A program made the translations under genes and the position numbers. Below are positions 8,743 to 16,292 of a stretch of 33,425 nt of DNA, piece after piece. Every line of letters starts with the position of its first letter. Position 1 is the stretch's first letter. The notes under the pieces were generated by a model, which was not told the DNA's origin, made no database searches, and worked only from the letters and a program-made list of their open reading frames with translations. The stretch is from Clostridiales bacterium (GTDB lineage Bacteria; Bacillota; Clostridia; Oscillospirales; UBA644). The DNA lies in the NCBI GenBank assembly GCA_003343705.1, contig QAKR01000004.1, positions 1-33,425 on the forward strand, read 5' to 3'.

Positions 8743-9627
8743 ATGCTTTTCGGTATAAATTTTACAGAACTCTTCGCAAGCGAAGTATTTTGGAAATATT
8801 TTTGGAAAATAGTTGTAAGTATAATTCTTTTTATTATAATGCTGATTACAGCAGCTATTGTTCGCAAAATGTTTAACCGTGCAATGAAAAGTGATAAAAC
8901 AAAGGAAGATATGCGTACTCGTCTTTCCTTGCTTAAAAGCCTTTCTGTAGCAGTTGTTTATGTTTTTTTTGTCGCAATTATAGTTTCACAGTATTCACAG
9001 CTGCAGGCTTTGGGTACTTCGCTTCTTGCCGGTTCCGGAATTGCAGTTTTGGCGGTCAGCTTAGCTGCTCAAGATGCTATAAGCAATGTAATCGGCGGTT
9101 TTTTTATTACAATGTTCCAGCCTTTTAAAATAGGGGATGTTATTACCTACACAAATAAAAATTTGGTGGGCGTTGTTGAAGAAATTTCTATACGACATAC
9201 TGTTATTCGAACATATGACAACCGTCGTCTTATTGTTCCCAACGGCCTTATAAACAAAGAGCCTATCGAAAACTCTACTTTTGGCGACAGCAAACTCTGT
9301 GTTTTTATGGATTTGGGGATAGCCTATACGGCTGATATAGATAAGGCCATGGATATTATTGAAGATGAAATTATTAATCATAAAAATTATCTTGATATGC
9401 GTACTCCTGATCAAATTGAGGAAGGCAGACATCCTGCGAAAGTCCATGTTCTTAAATGGGCAGAATCTGCAGTAATTATTCGTGCATGGGTTTGGGGGAA
9501 AGACCCCGACCAAGCTGTGGATACCACTCGTGATTTATACAAATCAATTAAAGAGCGTTTTGATAAAGAAGGCGTTGAGATTCCTTATCCGTATATAAAT
9601 GTAATAAACAAAGGAGAAACTAAATGA
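8743..9627 (+). CDS. mscS: MscS-family mechanosensitive channel
   Basis: A small-conductance mechanosensitive channel homologue of 294 residues, close to E. coli MscS (286). It forms a heptameric membrane pore that opens on hypo-osmotic shock. Three hydrophobic segments are visible: about 10-40, 60-90, and the pore-lining helix with the small-residue pattern SLLAGSGIAVLAVSLAAQDAI. The MscS beta domain follows (GDVITYTNKNLVGVVEEISIR; NGLINKEPIEN). The ATG at 8743 is chosen because GAGGTG lies 6 bases upstream; an earlier in-frame ATT/TTG region lies within the promoter. Its stop overlaps the ATG of the next gene (ATGA), so a glycoside hydrolase is translationally coupled to it, an odd pairing. 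Confidence 0.9.
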   Translation: MLFGINFTELFASEVFWKYFWKIVVSIILFIIMLITAAIVRKMFNRAMKSDKTKEDMRTRLSLLKSLSVAVVYVFFVAIIVSQYSQLQALGTSLLAGSGIAVLAVSLAAQDAISNVIGGFFITMFQPFKIGDVITYTNKNLVGVVEEISIRHTVIRTYDNRRLIVPNGLINKEPIENSTFGDSKLCVFMDLGIAYTADIDKAMDIIEDEIINHKNYLDMRTPDQIEEGRHPAKVHVLKWAESAVIIRAWVWGKDPDQAVDTTRDLYKSIKERFDKEGVEIPYPYINVINKGETK

Positions 9628-12473
9628 GAAAAATAATTTCCGTTTTAATGGCATTATTCTTAACATTCAGCCTTTCTTTATGCTTTACTGCAGAAGACTC
9701 CGGGTATATCGTTTATAATTCAGATCCTGCAATATCCGACAGTGGTGCTGCTGATTTTTCATGGCTTAATGAAATGCCTGCCGGAACCCACGGTGCGGTG
9801 CTGTCAAAGGGTGATGATTTTGTTTTTGAAGACGGAACACCCGTCAAGTTTTTCGGGGTAAATATAGGTTTTGGCGCTGCATTCCCGGAAAAGACCGTTG
9901 CCGAAAGCATGGCAAGTAACCTTGCAGCAATGGGTGCAAACATGGTTCGTATTCATGCGACTGATATGACATACTCATCGTTTATAGATTATTCAAAAGA
10001 CAATACCCAGTCTTACAATGCTGAAATGCTTGACAGGCTTGATTATCTTATTTACTGCCTGAAAGAAAAGGGGATTTACATTCATTTCGATATGGCAGCA
10101 GGTCGTGTTTTTTATGAGGGAGACGGCTTTGCTGCCGATGAAGCAGCTGCAATGAAGAACAACGTTTTACGAGGTTTTCTCTTTTATAACGATACGGCGG
10201 CCTCTCTTGTAAGAAAATATATAACCGATGTTCTCAATCATGTAAATGCTTATACTAAGCTTCGTTATGCTGATGATCCGGTTATTGCCATTATACAATA
10301 TGCAAATGAATCAAGTGTTACATGGGTAGATGAGTGGCAAAACGGAAGTGTTTTACAAAAATCTCTTTATGAAAAATGGCAGGATTTTATAATTAATAAA
10401 TATAAAACTGATGAAGCTTTGCGTGCCGCCTGGACTAATTCCGCAGGGAAATGCAACTTGCGTAAAAGTGAAAGTCTTTCTAAGCGAAATATCACACCAA
10501 TGAAATTGCTTTCATGGGAAGAGCTTACGATTCTTCCTAACCCGAGTCTGATATATTCATCCGTTGACATCCGCCATGCAGATTATGCAGAATTTTTAAT
10601 ATCGGTAGAAAAAGAATCTTTTCAAGCCGCATATAAAGCTGCACGTGATACGGGTTATAAAAGTCCGATTAACTGCTCAAATTACACGCAGGGTACTGTT
10701 GACGCATATATTAGCTCTTTTGCCGATGTATGTGAACGTACTGCATACCACGGTGCGGGAGTTTACACCCCGGCTTATTTTCCTCAACCCCCCCTTGTAA
10801 CGTTAAACCCTGTTGAAGAGGAAAATCATTTTATGTCAAAAGCACAAAACGGAGTTGTTGCAGATAAGCCATTTTTGGTTTCTGAATATAATGTGCTTTT
10901 GCCTATGGAATATAATGCTGACACCGTTTTACAGGCGGCTTCTTATGGTTGTTTGCAGGACTGGGACGGTCTTATGTTGTTTTGTTATACATTTGACGGC
11001 TACTATGCAAGCTCATATTTCGGCAATAAAGGTTTAGATAATTTTTACGGCAGCTACAACGATCCTGCTGTAATAGCATCTTTCGGCATTGCTTCGGCTG
11101 TGTTTAGGCTTGGACTTGTAAGCGAGGCTGAAAACGATGTTGATATTGCATTTTCATACGATGATGTTTTATCCAATAATCAAAACTATAACTATCTAGC
11201 CTCAGCAGGTATTTTTGTTTCACGTTTTTCCAATTTATTTTTTAACGATAAATATAATGGAAAAGCGGATCTTGTTATAAGCTCAGGAAATATTTCTTCC
11301 GGGGATTATTCAGCTTCCGAAAAGCTTTTGATTCATTCCGAAAACATATGCAGCGATGCATATCAAAAAACAACTGACCGAAACGAGTGGCTTAACAGAT
11401 ATCTACCCTGTAGTAAAAAATATTATAATAATGGCAAATTTTCCGCTGCAGTAGGCAAAAACGCTATTGTAGACAGTTCTGAAACATCAATTGGGCTTTT
11501 GCAATCGCAGTCGCCTGATAAAACAATCCAGATGGCCTTGCAAAACTTCGGTCTTATTCAAGATGGCAGGGGTTTTCATTCTGATCGTATCGTCTCAGAT
11601 AATGGACAAATTATCTGGAAAACAACTGGTACCTTTTACTTAAACGCAAATCGTATTACGGTTTTTTCCGGCAATACAGAAGGATCTATTCAAACTCCTG
11701 CTTTCGCTGTTTCCACACAAAATGATATGGCCGCGTTGGCACTTTTTGAAAAAGATAAAGATTCTCAGCTTTTGTATGCTCTTGGTAGAAGTAAAAATTC
11801 AAATATGACGTGGGATGGAAATATTCTAACAAGCCTGGGTACGGCACCTATCCTAATTGAGGATGTACGTGGATTAATAAATCTTTATTCCTCTCGTGAA
11901 AGACTTACAGTTTACGGTCTTGACGAGCATGGTAATCGAACCGAGCAGCTGGCTGTTAAAACAACAGATTCGGGCTTTGAGTTTAGCCTTGGCAAGTATG
12001 TACGATATGAACTTATTTTTGACGGTACACGAAGCGTAAATGAGCTTGAAAGTTTGAAATTAGGTTCACTTCCATCAAAGTTAAATTATTCAGTTTGTGA
12101 ACCTCTTGATGTAGCAGGGATGACTGTTCTCGGTGTTTACAGAAACGGTGAAGAGCGTGAGCTTGATTTTTACAGTGCAGATGGTTATGACCCTCAAAAA
12201 ACAGGTAAGCAAACAGTTGAAGTAACATATGGCGGAAAAACAGTTTCATTTGAGGTTGAGGTTTTTAAATATGCTGACGCCGACGCGGATGAAGACGGTG
12301 AGGTTACTATAAGTGATGCCATGCTTGCATTTAAGTTCATTGCAGGTAAAACAGAGCTACAAGGCAACCCTTATAATGCGTGTGACATAGATGAAAACGG
12401 CATTATCTCTCTTACCGATTCAATGAAAATATTCAAGATTGTAGCGGGGAAAATTAGCTCGGAGGAAAAATAG
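9624..12473 (+). CDS. Secreted dockerin-bearing glycoside hydrolase (GH-A type fold)
   Basis: A 949-residue secreted enzyme. The signal peptide is MRKIISVLMALFLTFSLSLC. The catalytic part (about 45-480) looks like a GH5/GH42-type TIM barrel of clan GH-A: GANMVRIHATD on strand 2, QYANES with the likely acid/base E229, and PFLVSEYN with the likely nucleophile E421. A beta-rich region follows (about 500-800), then an Ig-like Big_3-type domain (about 805-880, GKQTVEVTYGGKTVSFEVEV). The C-terminal dockerin (about 883-949) has calcium loops DADEDGEVTISDAM and DIDENGIISLTDSM. The exact GH family and substrate are not recognised. AAAGGAG precedes the start, which overlaps the mscS stop. The next gene starts on the last base of this one's stop, so mscS, this gene and the LRR gene form one transcript. 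Confidence 0.83.
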   Translation: MRKIISVLMALFLTFSLSLCFTAEDSGYIVYNSDPAISDSGAADFSWLNEMPAGTHGAVLSKGDDFVFEDGTPVKFFGVNIGFGAAFPEKTVAESMASNLAAMGANMVRIHATDMTYSSFIDYSKDNTQSYNAEMLDRLDYLIYCLKEKGIYIHFDMAAGRVFYEGDGFAADEAAAMKNNVLRGFLFYNDTAASLVRKYITDVLNHVNAYTKLRYADDPVIAIIQYANESSVTWVDEWQNGSVLQKSLYEKWQDFIINKYKTDEALRAAWTNSAGKCNLRKSESLSKRNITPMKLLSWEELTILPNPSLIYSSVDIRHADYAEFLISVEKESFQAAYKAARDTGYKSPINCSNYTQGTVDAYISSFADVCERTAYHGAGVYTPAYFPQPPLVTLNPVEEENHFMSKAQNGVVADKPFLVSEYNVLLPMEYNADTVLQAASYGCLQDWDGLMLFCYTFDGYYASSYFGNKGLDNFYGSYNDPAVIASFGIASAVFRLGLVSEAENDVDIAFSYDDVLSNNQNYNYLASAGIFVSRFSNLFFNDKYNGKADLVISSGNISSGDYSASEKLLIHSENICSDAYQKTTDRNEWLNRYLPCSKKYYNNGKFSAAVGKNAIVDSSETSIGLLQSQSPDKTIQMALQNFGLIQDGRGFHSDRIVSDNGQIIWKTTGTFYLNANRITVFSGNTEGSIQTPAFAVSTQNDMAALALFEKDKDSQLLYALGRSKNSNMTWDGNILTSLGTAPILIEDVRGLINLYSSRERLTVYGLDEHGNRTEQLAVKTTDSGFEFSLGKYVRYELIFDGTRSVNELESLKLGSLPSKLNYSVCEPLDVAGMTVLGVYRNGEERELDFYSADGYDPQKTGKQTVEVTYGGKTVSFEVEVFKYADADADEDGEVTISDAMLAFKFIAGKTELQGNPYNACDIDENGIISLTDSMKIFKIVAGKISSEEK

Positions 12474-14185
12474 TGAAAAAAACAATTATAATTTTGGGTA
12501 TTATTTCATTCATTATTACGTTGAATGTAGGTATCCATGCTGACAATACTGAATATCTTTACTATATTGAAGGCGGTGAGGCTGTAATATACGGTGCGAA
12601 AAAAACCGATAAAAACCTTGAAATCCCTAGTAGCTTAGGCGGGTTTACCGTTAAACGGATTGACAGCGATGCTTTTTGTAATTCTTCAATAGTTTCACTT
12701 TCGTTGCCGAATACAATTTTGACAATAAGCCCTCGTGCGTTTTGCAGTAATCTATTTTTACAAGAGGTTACAATTCCTGCAAGTACAGAATACATAGGAA
12801 ACCAAGCTTTTGCAGATTGCCCGGATCTGTCAACGATCAACTTTGAAAAAGACAGTGCACCAATAATGGGTATAGATGTTTTTAAAGATTCTTTGTGGTT
12901 AAATAGTCAACCGGATGGAGATGTCTACATCGGTGATATTTATTATCAATATAAAGGTGATCTTGTCTATGACACGGAATTAGCTGTTCGGGAAAACACC
13001 TTGGTAATATCCGGTGGGGCATTTATGAATTCTGACAAGCTTGTAAAAATTCATATGCCTTCAACCGTAAAGTCAATCGGAGAGTATTCGTTTTTTGGCT
13101 GTAATAATCTTAAGTCGATTTCATTTCCGGAAAACACGGAAGTCATAGGAAAATATGCTTTTGCTAATTCAGGCATTTCAGTAGCGGAGTTTAATAATAA
13201 TTTGAAAAGAATTGAAGATAATGCATTTTTAACTTGTAATTCTTTACAAAAAGCAATTTTTAATAATGGGCTTGAATATATCGGCCCATATGCATTTTAT
13301 AATAATTCATCTCTTAAAGAAGTAATGATATCTGATAGTGTAACAAATATCGGTAATAAAGCTTTTTACGAAACCCCAATAAAAACTCTTCATCTTTCGG
13401 AAAGTTTGCACACCATTACGGAGGATTGCTTTTACGGCACAGAAATTCAAAGCCTACATATTCCCGACAGTGTAATAAACATTGAAAATGATGCTTTTGG
13501 TAACTGCAACTCTCTTTCAGAAATTACCGGAGGTGATAATATTGTTTATATGGGCGAATCAGTTTTTGAAAATACGACATGGATTAATGCCCAACCTGAA
13601 GGATTATTATATCTTAAAAGTGTCCTAATTGGTTATAAAGGTGAAATGCCCTCCAATTATACTGCGGATTTAAAAGAAGGAACTAAAGGTATTGCTAATG
13701 GAGCATTTAAAAATCAAACAACACTTATAGATATTATTGTCCCCGATACGCTTGTGGAGGTTGGTTTAGGTTCTTTAGAAAACACAAATGTAAAATTCAC
13801 TTCTCCTTTTGCATATGTAGGGAATGTTTTGTATAAATATAGTAGCAGCGAGGCTTGTGAAGATCTTGTTATCCCAGACAAAACAACTTCAATCTCTTCT
13901 GGGGTTTTTTGTAGTGCATCAATAAAGAATATAACACTTCCAAATAGTGTTACTTATATCGGCAAAACTGCATTTTCTTCACCGTCTATTAAAGAAGTTG
14001 TTATACCGCCCTCCGTAAAATACATAGGTGAAAATCTTTTCGGCAGCAGATATGCTGTAGCAAAGGTTGAGAAAGGCTCTTATGCCGATAAGTATATGTT
14101 AAAACACAATATAGAAACCGTTTATATCAGCTTTGTTGAAACATATTCATACGGTGACGTTAATGGTGACGGGGTTGTGTCTTAG
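12473..14185 (+). CDS. BspA-like leucine-rich-repeat surface protein (truncated by frameshift)
   Basis: A 570-residue secreted protein with a signal peptide (MKKTIIILGIISFIITLNVG) and many LRR_5/BspA-type repeats from about 45 to 550. Typical units are YIGNQAFADCPDLSTINF, SIGEYSFFGCNNLKSISF and YIGKTAFSS. Such proteins are surface or secreted adhesins; the ligand is unknown. The frame ends right after GDVNGDGVVS, the first calcium loop of a dockerin, at a TAG (14183-14185). The rest of the dockerin is intact in another frame up to 14328, so one base is missing from the reading frame. The start is GTG at 12473 with GGAGG 7 bases upstream, overlapping the last base of the preceding stop codon. 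A hairpin at 14346 closes the transcript. Confidence 0.85.
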   Translation: MKKTIIILGIISFIITLNVGIHADNTEYLYYIEGGEAVIYGAKKTDKNLEIPSSLGGFTVKRIDSDAFCNSSIVSLSLPNTILTISPRAFCSNLFLQEVTIPASTEYIGNQAFADCPDLSTINFEKDSAPIMGIDVFKDSLWLNSQPDGDVYIGDIYYQYKGDLVYDTELAVRENTLVISGGAFMNSDKLVKIHMPSTVKSIGEYSFFGCNNLKSISFPENTEVIGKYAFANSGISVAEFNNNLKRIEDNAFLTCNSLQKAIFNNGLEYIGPYAFYNNSSLKEVMISDSVTNIGNKAFYETPIKTLHLSESLHTITEDCFYGTEIQSLHIPDSVINIENDAFGNCNSLSEITGGDNIVYMGESVFENTTWINAQPEGLLYLKSVLIGYKGEMPSNYTADLKEGTKGIANGAFKNQTTLIDIIVPDTLVEVGLGSLENTNVKFTSPFAYVGNVLYKYSSSEACEDLVIPDKTTSISSGVFCSASIKNITLPNSVTYIGKTAFSSPSIKEVVIPPSVKYIGENLFGSRYAVAKVEKGSYADKYMLKHNIETVYISFVETYSYGDVNGDGVVS

Positions 14186-14328
14186 CAGATGCAATGCTTG
14201 TTATGCAGGCAATAGTAGGGAAATTTGAACTTAATGATAAAGCTATTTTAGCTGCGGACTATAATCAAGACGGAGCCATAAAACTTATTGACGCTATGAA
14301 ACTTTTCCATATAGTTTCGGGTAAATAA
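14185..14328 (+). pseudogene. Frameshifted remainder of the LRR protein's dockerin
   Basis: From GCA at 14185 to TAA at 14326-14328 an uninterrupted frame encodes ADAMLVMQAIVGKF, then DYNQDGAIKLIDAMKLFHIVSGK. This is exactly the missing part of a two-loop dockerin. Adding one T in the TCTTAG context at 14180-14185 (giving TCTTTAGCA) would restore GDVNGDGVVSLADAM. It is either a genuine recent frameshift, a programmed or phase-variable site, or a sequencing/assembly error. Confidence 0.85.
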
Positions 14329-14345
14329 ATATACACCGTTTTGTT

Positions 14346-14379
14346 ACCTCCTCATATTATAATTATGAGGAGGTTTTTT
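14346..14379 (+). terminator. Terminator-like hairpin containing the next gene's ribosome binding site
   Basis: ACCTCCTCAT (14346-14355) pairs perfectly with ATGAGGAGGT (14365-14374), and six T follow (14374-14379), the form of an intrinsic terminator for the mscS-GH-LRR transcript. The 3' arm is also the Shine-Dalgarno GAGGAGG (14367-14373), placed 6 bases before the ATG at 14380, so in any readthrough RNA the ribosome site would be paired. Confidence 0.7.
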
Positions 14380-15087
14380 ATGGAAAATGTTACTTTTTTA
14401 ATGGAAACAATTAATATTACTCAACGTGAAAACGGGGGGTATTCTCATAAAAAGCTTGAGGCATGGGATATTGCTGGAGCGGATACCAAAATAGAAGATG
14501 CATATGCACCGTGTACTGTAAGAGTTTTATCAATACTTCCCTACGAAACAACGGGATTTGCAAATACTGTGTTTTTTGGTTCTTGCGATGAAAAAGGAAA
14601 TCAATGTCCGGTTAGGCTCGGTAATAAAAAAGAAAGTGTTTTAACATTTGCTCTTACGCATTCAAATGATATATCAGATATAAAGGTTGGGAAAATATAT
14701 AAAAGCGGTGAGCCTTTCTATAAAGAAGGAACAACCGGAAATGCAACCGGTAATCATATTCATGTTGAAGTTGGAGAAGGTTGGCAAACCAAGAAATACA
14801 AACGTTCTGACGGGATATGGGAAATCACAGGATGTATTCCGATAAATGGTGTTTTTTATTTTCTTGAAGGCTGGAATAAAGTGAAAAATCTTAATGGTGT
14901 TTCGCTTCCGGTTGTCAAGTATCGTTCAGCAATCTTCTCAATAGTTGACGCACAAAAAGCATTTCAGATAGTTGCTGGGAAAAGAAAAGCTACTGGTAGT
15001 GATTTACAATTTCTTGATATAAATGGTGATGGAGTTATTGATCTTTCAGATGTAATGAAAATTTTTAAAATAGTTGCGGGTGATTAA
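14380..15087 (+). CDS. M23-like peptidase with C-terminal dockerin, no signal peptide
   Basis: A 235-residue protein. Residues 20-150 resemble the LytM/M23 metallopeptidase fold: an H23...D30 pair (YSHKKLEAWDIAG), H94 (ALTHSND) and the H-x-H motif H126-I-H128 in TGNATGNHIHVEV, which would bind zinc. M23 enzymes cut peptidoglycan cross-bridges. The C-terminus (about 178-235) is dockerin-like: the first repeat has lost its calcium ligands (FSIVDAQKAFQIVAGK) but the second is complete (DINGDGVIDLSDVMKIFKIVAG). No signal peptide or membrane segment is visible at the chosen ATG, nor on the short in-frame extension to the TTG at 14341. The ATG at 14380 is set by GAGGAGG 6 bases upstream. How it would reach a cohesin outside the cell is unclear. 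Confidence 0.75.
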   Translation: MENVTFLMETINITQRENGGYSHKKLEAWDIAGADTKIEDAYAPCTVRVLSILPYETTGFANTVFFGSCDEKGNQCPVRLGNKKESVLTFALTHSNDISDIKVGKIYKSGEPFYKEGTTGNATGNHIHVEVGEGWQTKKYKRSDGIWEITGCIPINGVFYFLEGWNKVKNLNGVSLPVVKYRSAIFSIVDAQKAFQIVAGKRKATGSDLQFLDINGDGVIDLSDVMKIFKIVAGD

Positions 15088-15097
15088 TAATATATTT

Positions 15098-15126
15098 GGG
15101 AACCAGTTTTCTCTGTTCCCATTTTT
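15098..15126 (+). terminator. Intrinsic terminator after the M23/dockerin gene
   Basis: GGGAA-C-CAG (15098-15106) pairs with CTG-TTCCC (15113-15120) around a TTTTCT loop with one bulged C, followed by ATTTTT. It lies 10 bases after the stop codon. Confidence 0.7.
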
Positions 15127-15158
15127 ATGTTTAGAAATGTTAACTTTTTATGCGCTAC

Positions 15159-15187
15159 TTGAAAAATTATTAAAATTATGCTATTAT
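15159..15187 (+). promoter_or_regulatory. Sigma-A promoter of the pheS operon
   Basis: TTGAAA (15159-15164), a 17-base spacer and TATTAT (15182-15187). The leader to the pheS ATG at 15224 would be about 30 bases, too short for a T-box. Confidence 0.7.
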
Positions 15188-15223
15188 ATAAGTAATTATA
15201 TTCAAGAACGGTGGTTGTCACAC

Positions 15224-16246
15224 ATGTTAAAGGAAAAATTGCAACAGGCTCGGGAAAATGCCGCAGCAGAGCTTGAAAAAATAAAAACCTCTGAGGAACT
15301 GGAAACTTTAAGAGTTTCATTTCTCGGTAAAAAAGGGAAAATAACGTCTCTGCTTTCTGAAATGGGTAAGCTTTCAGCTGAAGAGCGCCCTGTTATTGGC
15401 CAAGTTGCTAACGAAGTTCGCAGCTACATTGATGCGCAGATAAAACAAAAAAAAGAAGAGCTTGCGCAAAAAGAGCTTGAGTTTCGTTTAAAAAAAGAAA
15501 AGGTTGACATTACTCTTCCGGGTAAACCCGTGAAGGTTGGAAGACAGCACCCTTTGCACCTTGTCCTGGACGAGGTTAAGGACGCATTCATTTCTATGGG
15601 ATTTACAATAGAAATCGGTCCTGAAGTTGAATTTGATAAATATAACTTTGAAAAACTGAATATCCCTGCCGATCATCCGGCACGAGATACTCAGGATACA
15701 TTTTATTTTACACCTGAGGTTCTGTTGAGAACACAGACAAGCTCGGTTCAGGTTCGCGTAATGGAGAATAAAAAGCCTCCTATACGTATACTTTCACCGG
15801 GACGTGTTTATCGTATTGATGAAATAGACGCAACGCATTCACCGGTTTTTCATCAAATAGAAGGGCTTGTTGTTGACGAAGGTATAACAATGGCTCATCT
15901 TAAAGGCGCTCTTGAGACAATGGCTAAAAAATTGTTTGGTGAAAATGTTAAAACACGTATACGCCCAGATTATTTCCCGTTTACCGAGCCGTCGGCTGAA
16001 ATTTGTGTTTCATGCTTCCGTTGCGGAGGTGAGGGCTGCCGTTTTTGTAAGGGTGAAGGTTGGATAGAAATCGGCGGTGCCGGAATGGTTAACCCCAAAG
16101 TGTTGGAGAGCTGCGGCATAGACACTCAAAAATACAGCGGTTTTGCATTTGGTATGGGGCTTGAACGCCTTGTTATGTTGAGATATAAAATTGACGATAT
16201 AAGAATGTTTTTTGAAAACGATGTAAGATTTCTCAACAATTTTTAA
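15224..16246 (+). CDS. pheS: Phenylalanyl-tRNA synthetase alpha subunit
   Basis: The catalytic alpha subunit of the class II (alpha-beta)2 PheRS. The 340 residues match the family length. Residues 1-85 form the tRNA-binding coiled coil. The class II core follows, with DTFYF and RTQTSSVQVR (motif 2 region), HQIEGLVVD, a small cysteine cluster (CVSCFRCGGEGCRFCKGEGW) seen in many Firmicutes PheS, and motif 3 GFAFGMGLERLVML. The ATG at 15224 is chosen from the family N-terminus (MLKEKLQQARENA) with GGTGG about 9 bases upstream; the longer frame upstream runs through the promoter. The pheT gene follows after 46 bases. Confidence 0.96.
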   Translation: MLKEKLQQARENAAAELEKIKTSEELETLRVSFLGKKGKITSLLSEMGKLSAEERPVIGQVANEVRSYIDAQIKQKKEELAQKELEFRLKKEKVDITLPGKPVKVGRQHPLHLVLDEVKDAFISMGFTIEIGPEVEFDKYNFEKLNIPADHPARDTQDTFYFTPEVLLRTQTSSVQVRVMENKKPPIRILSPGRVYRIDEIDATHSPVFHQIEGLVVDEGITMAHLKGALETMAKKLFGENVKTRIRPDYFPFTEPSAEICVSCFRCGGEGCRFCKGEGWIEIGGAGMVNPKVLESCGIDTQKYSGFAFGMGLERLVMLRYKIDDIRMFFENDVRFLNNF

Positions 16247-16292
16247 TTAAGGCATTTAATTGGCTTTATATTTCTGAAAGAAGGAAACATTG

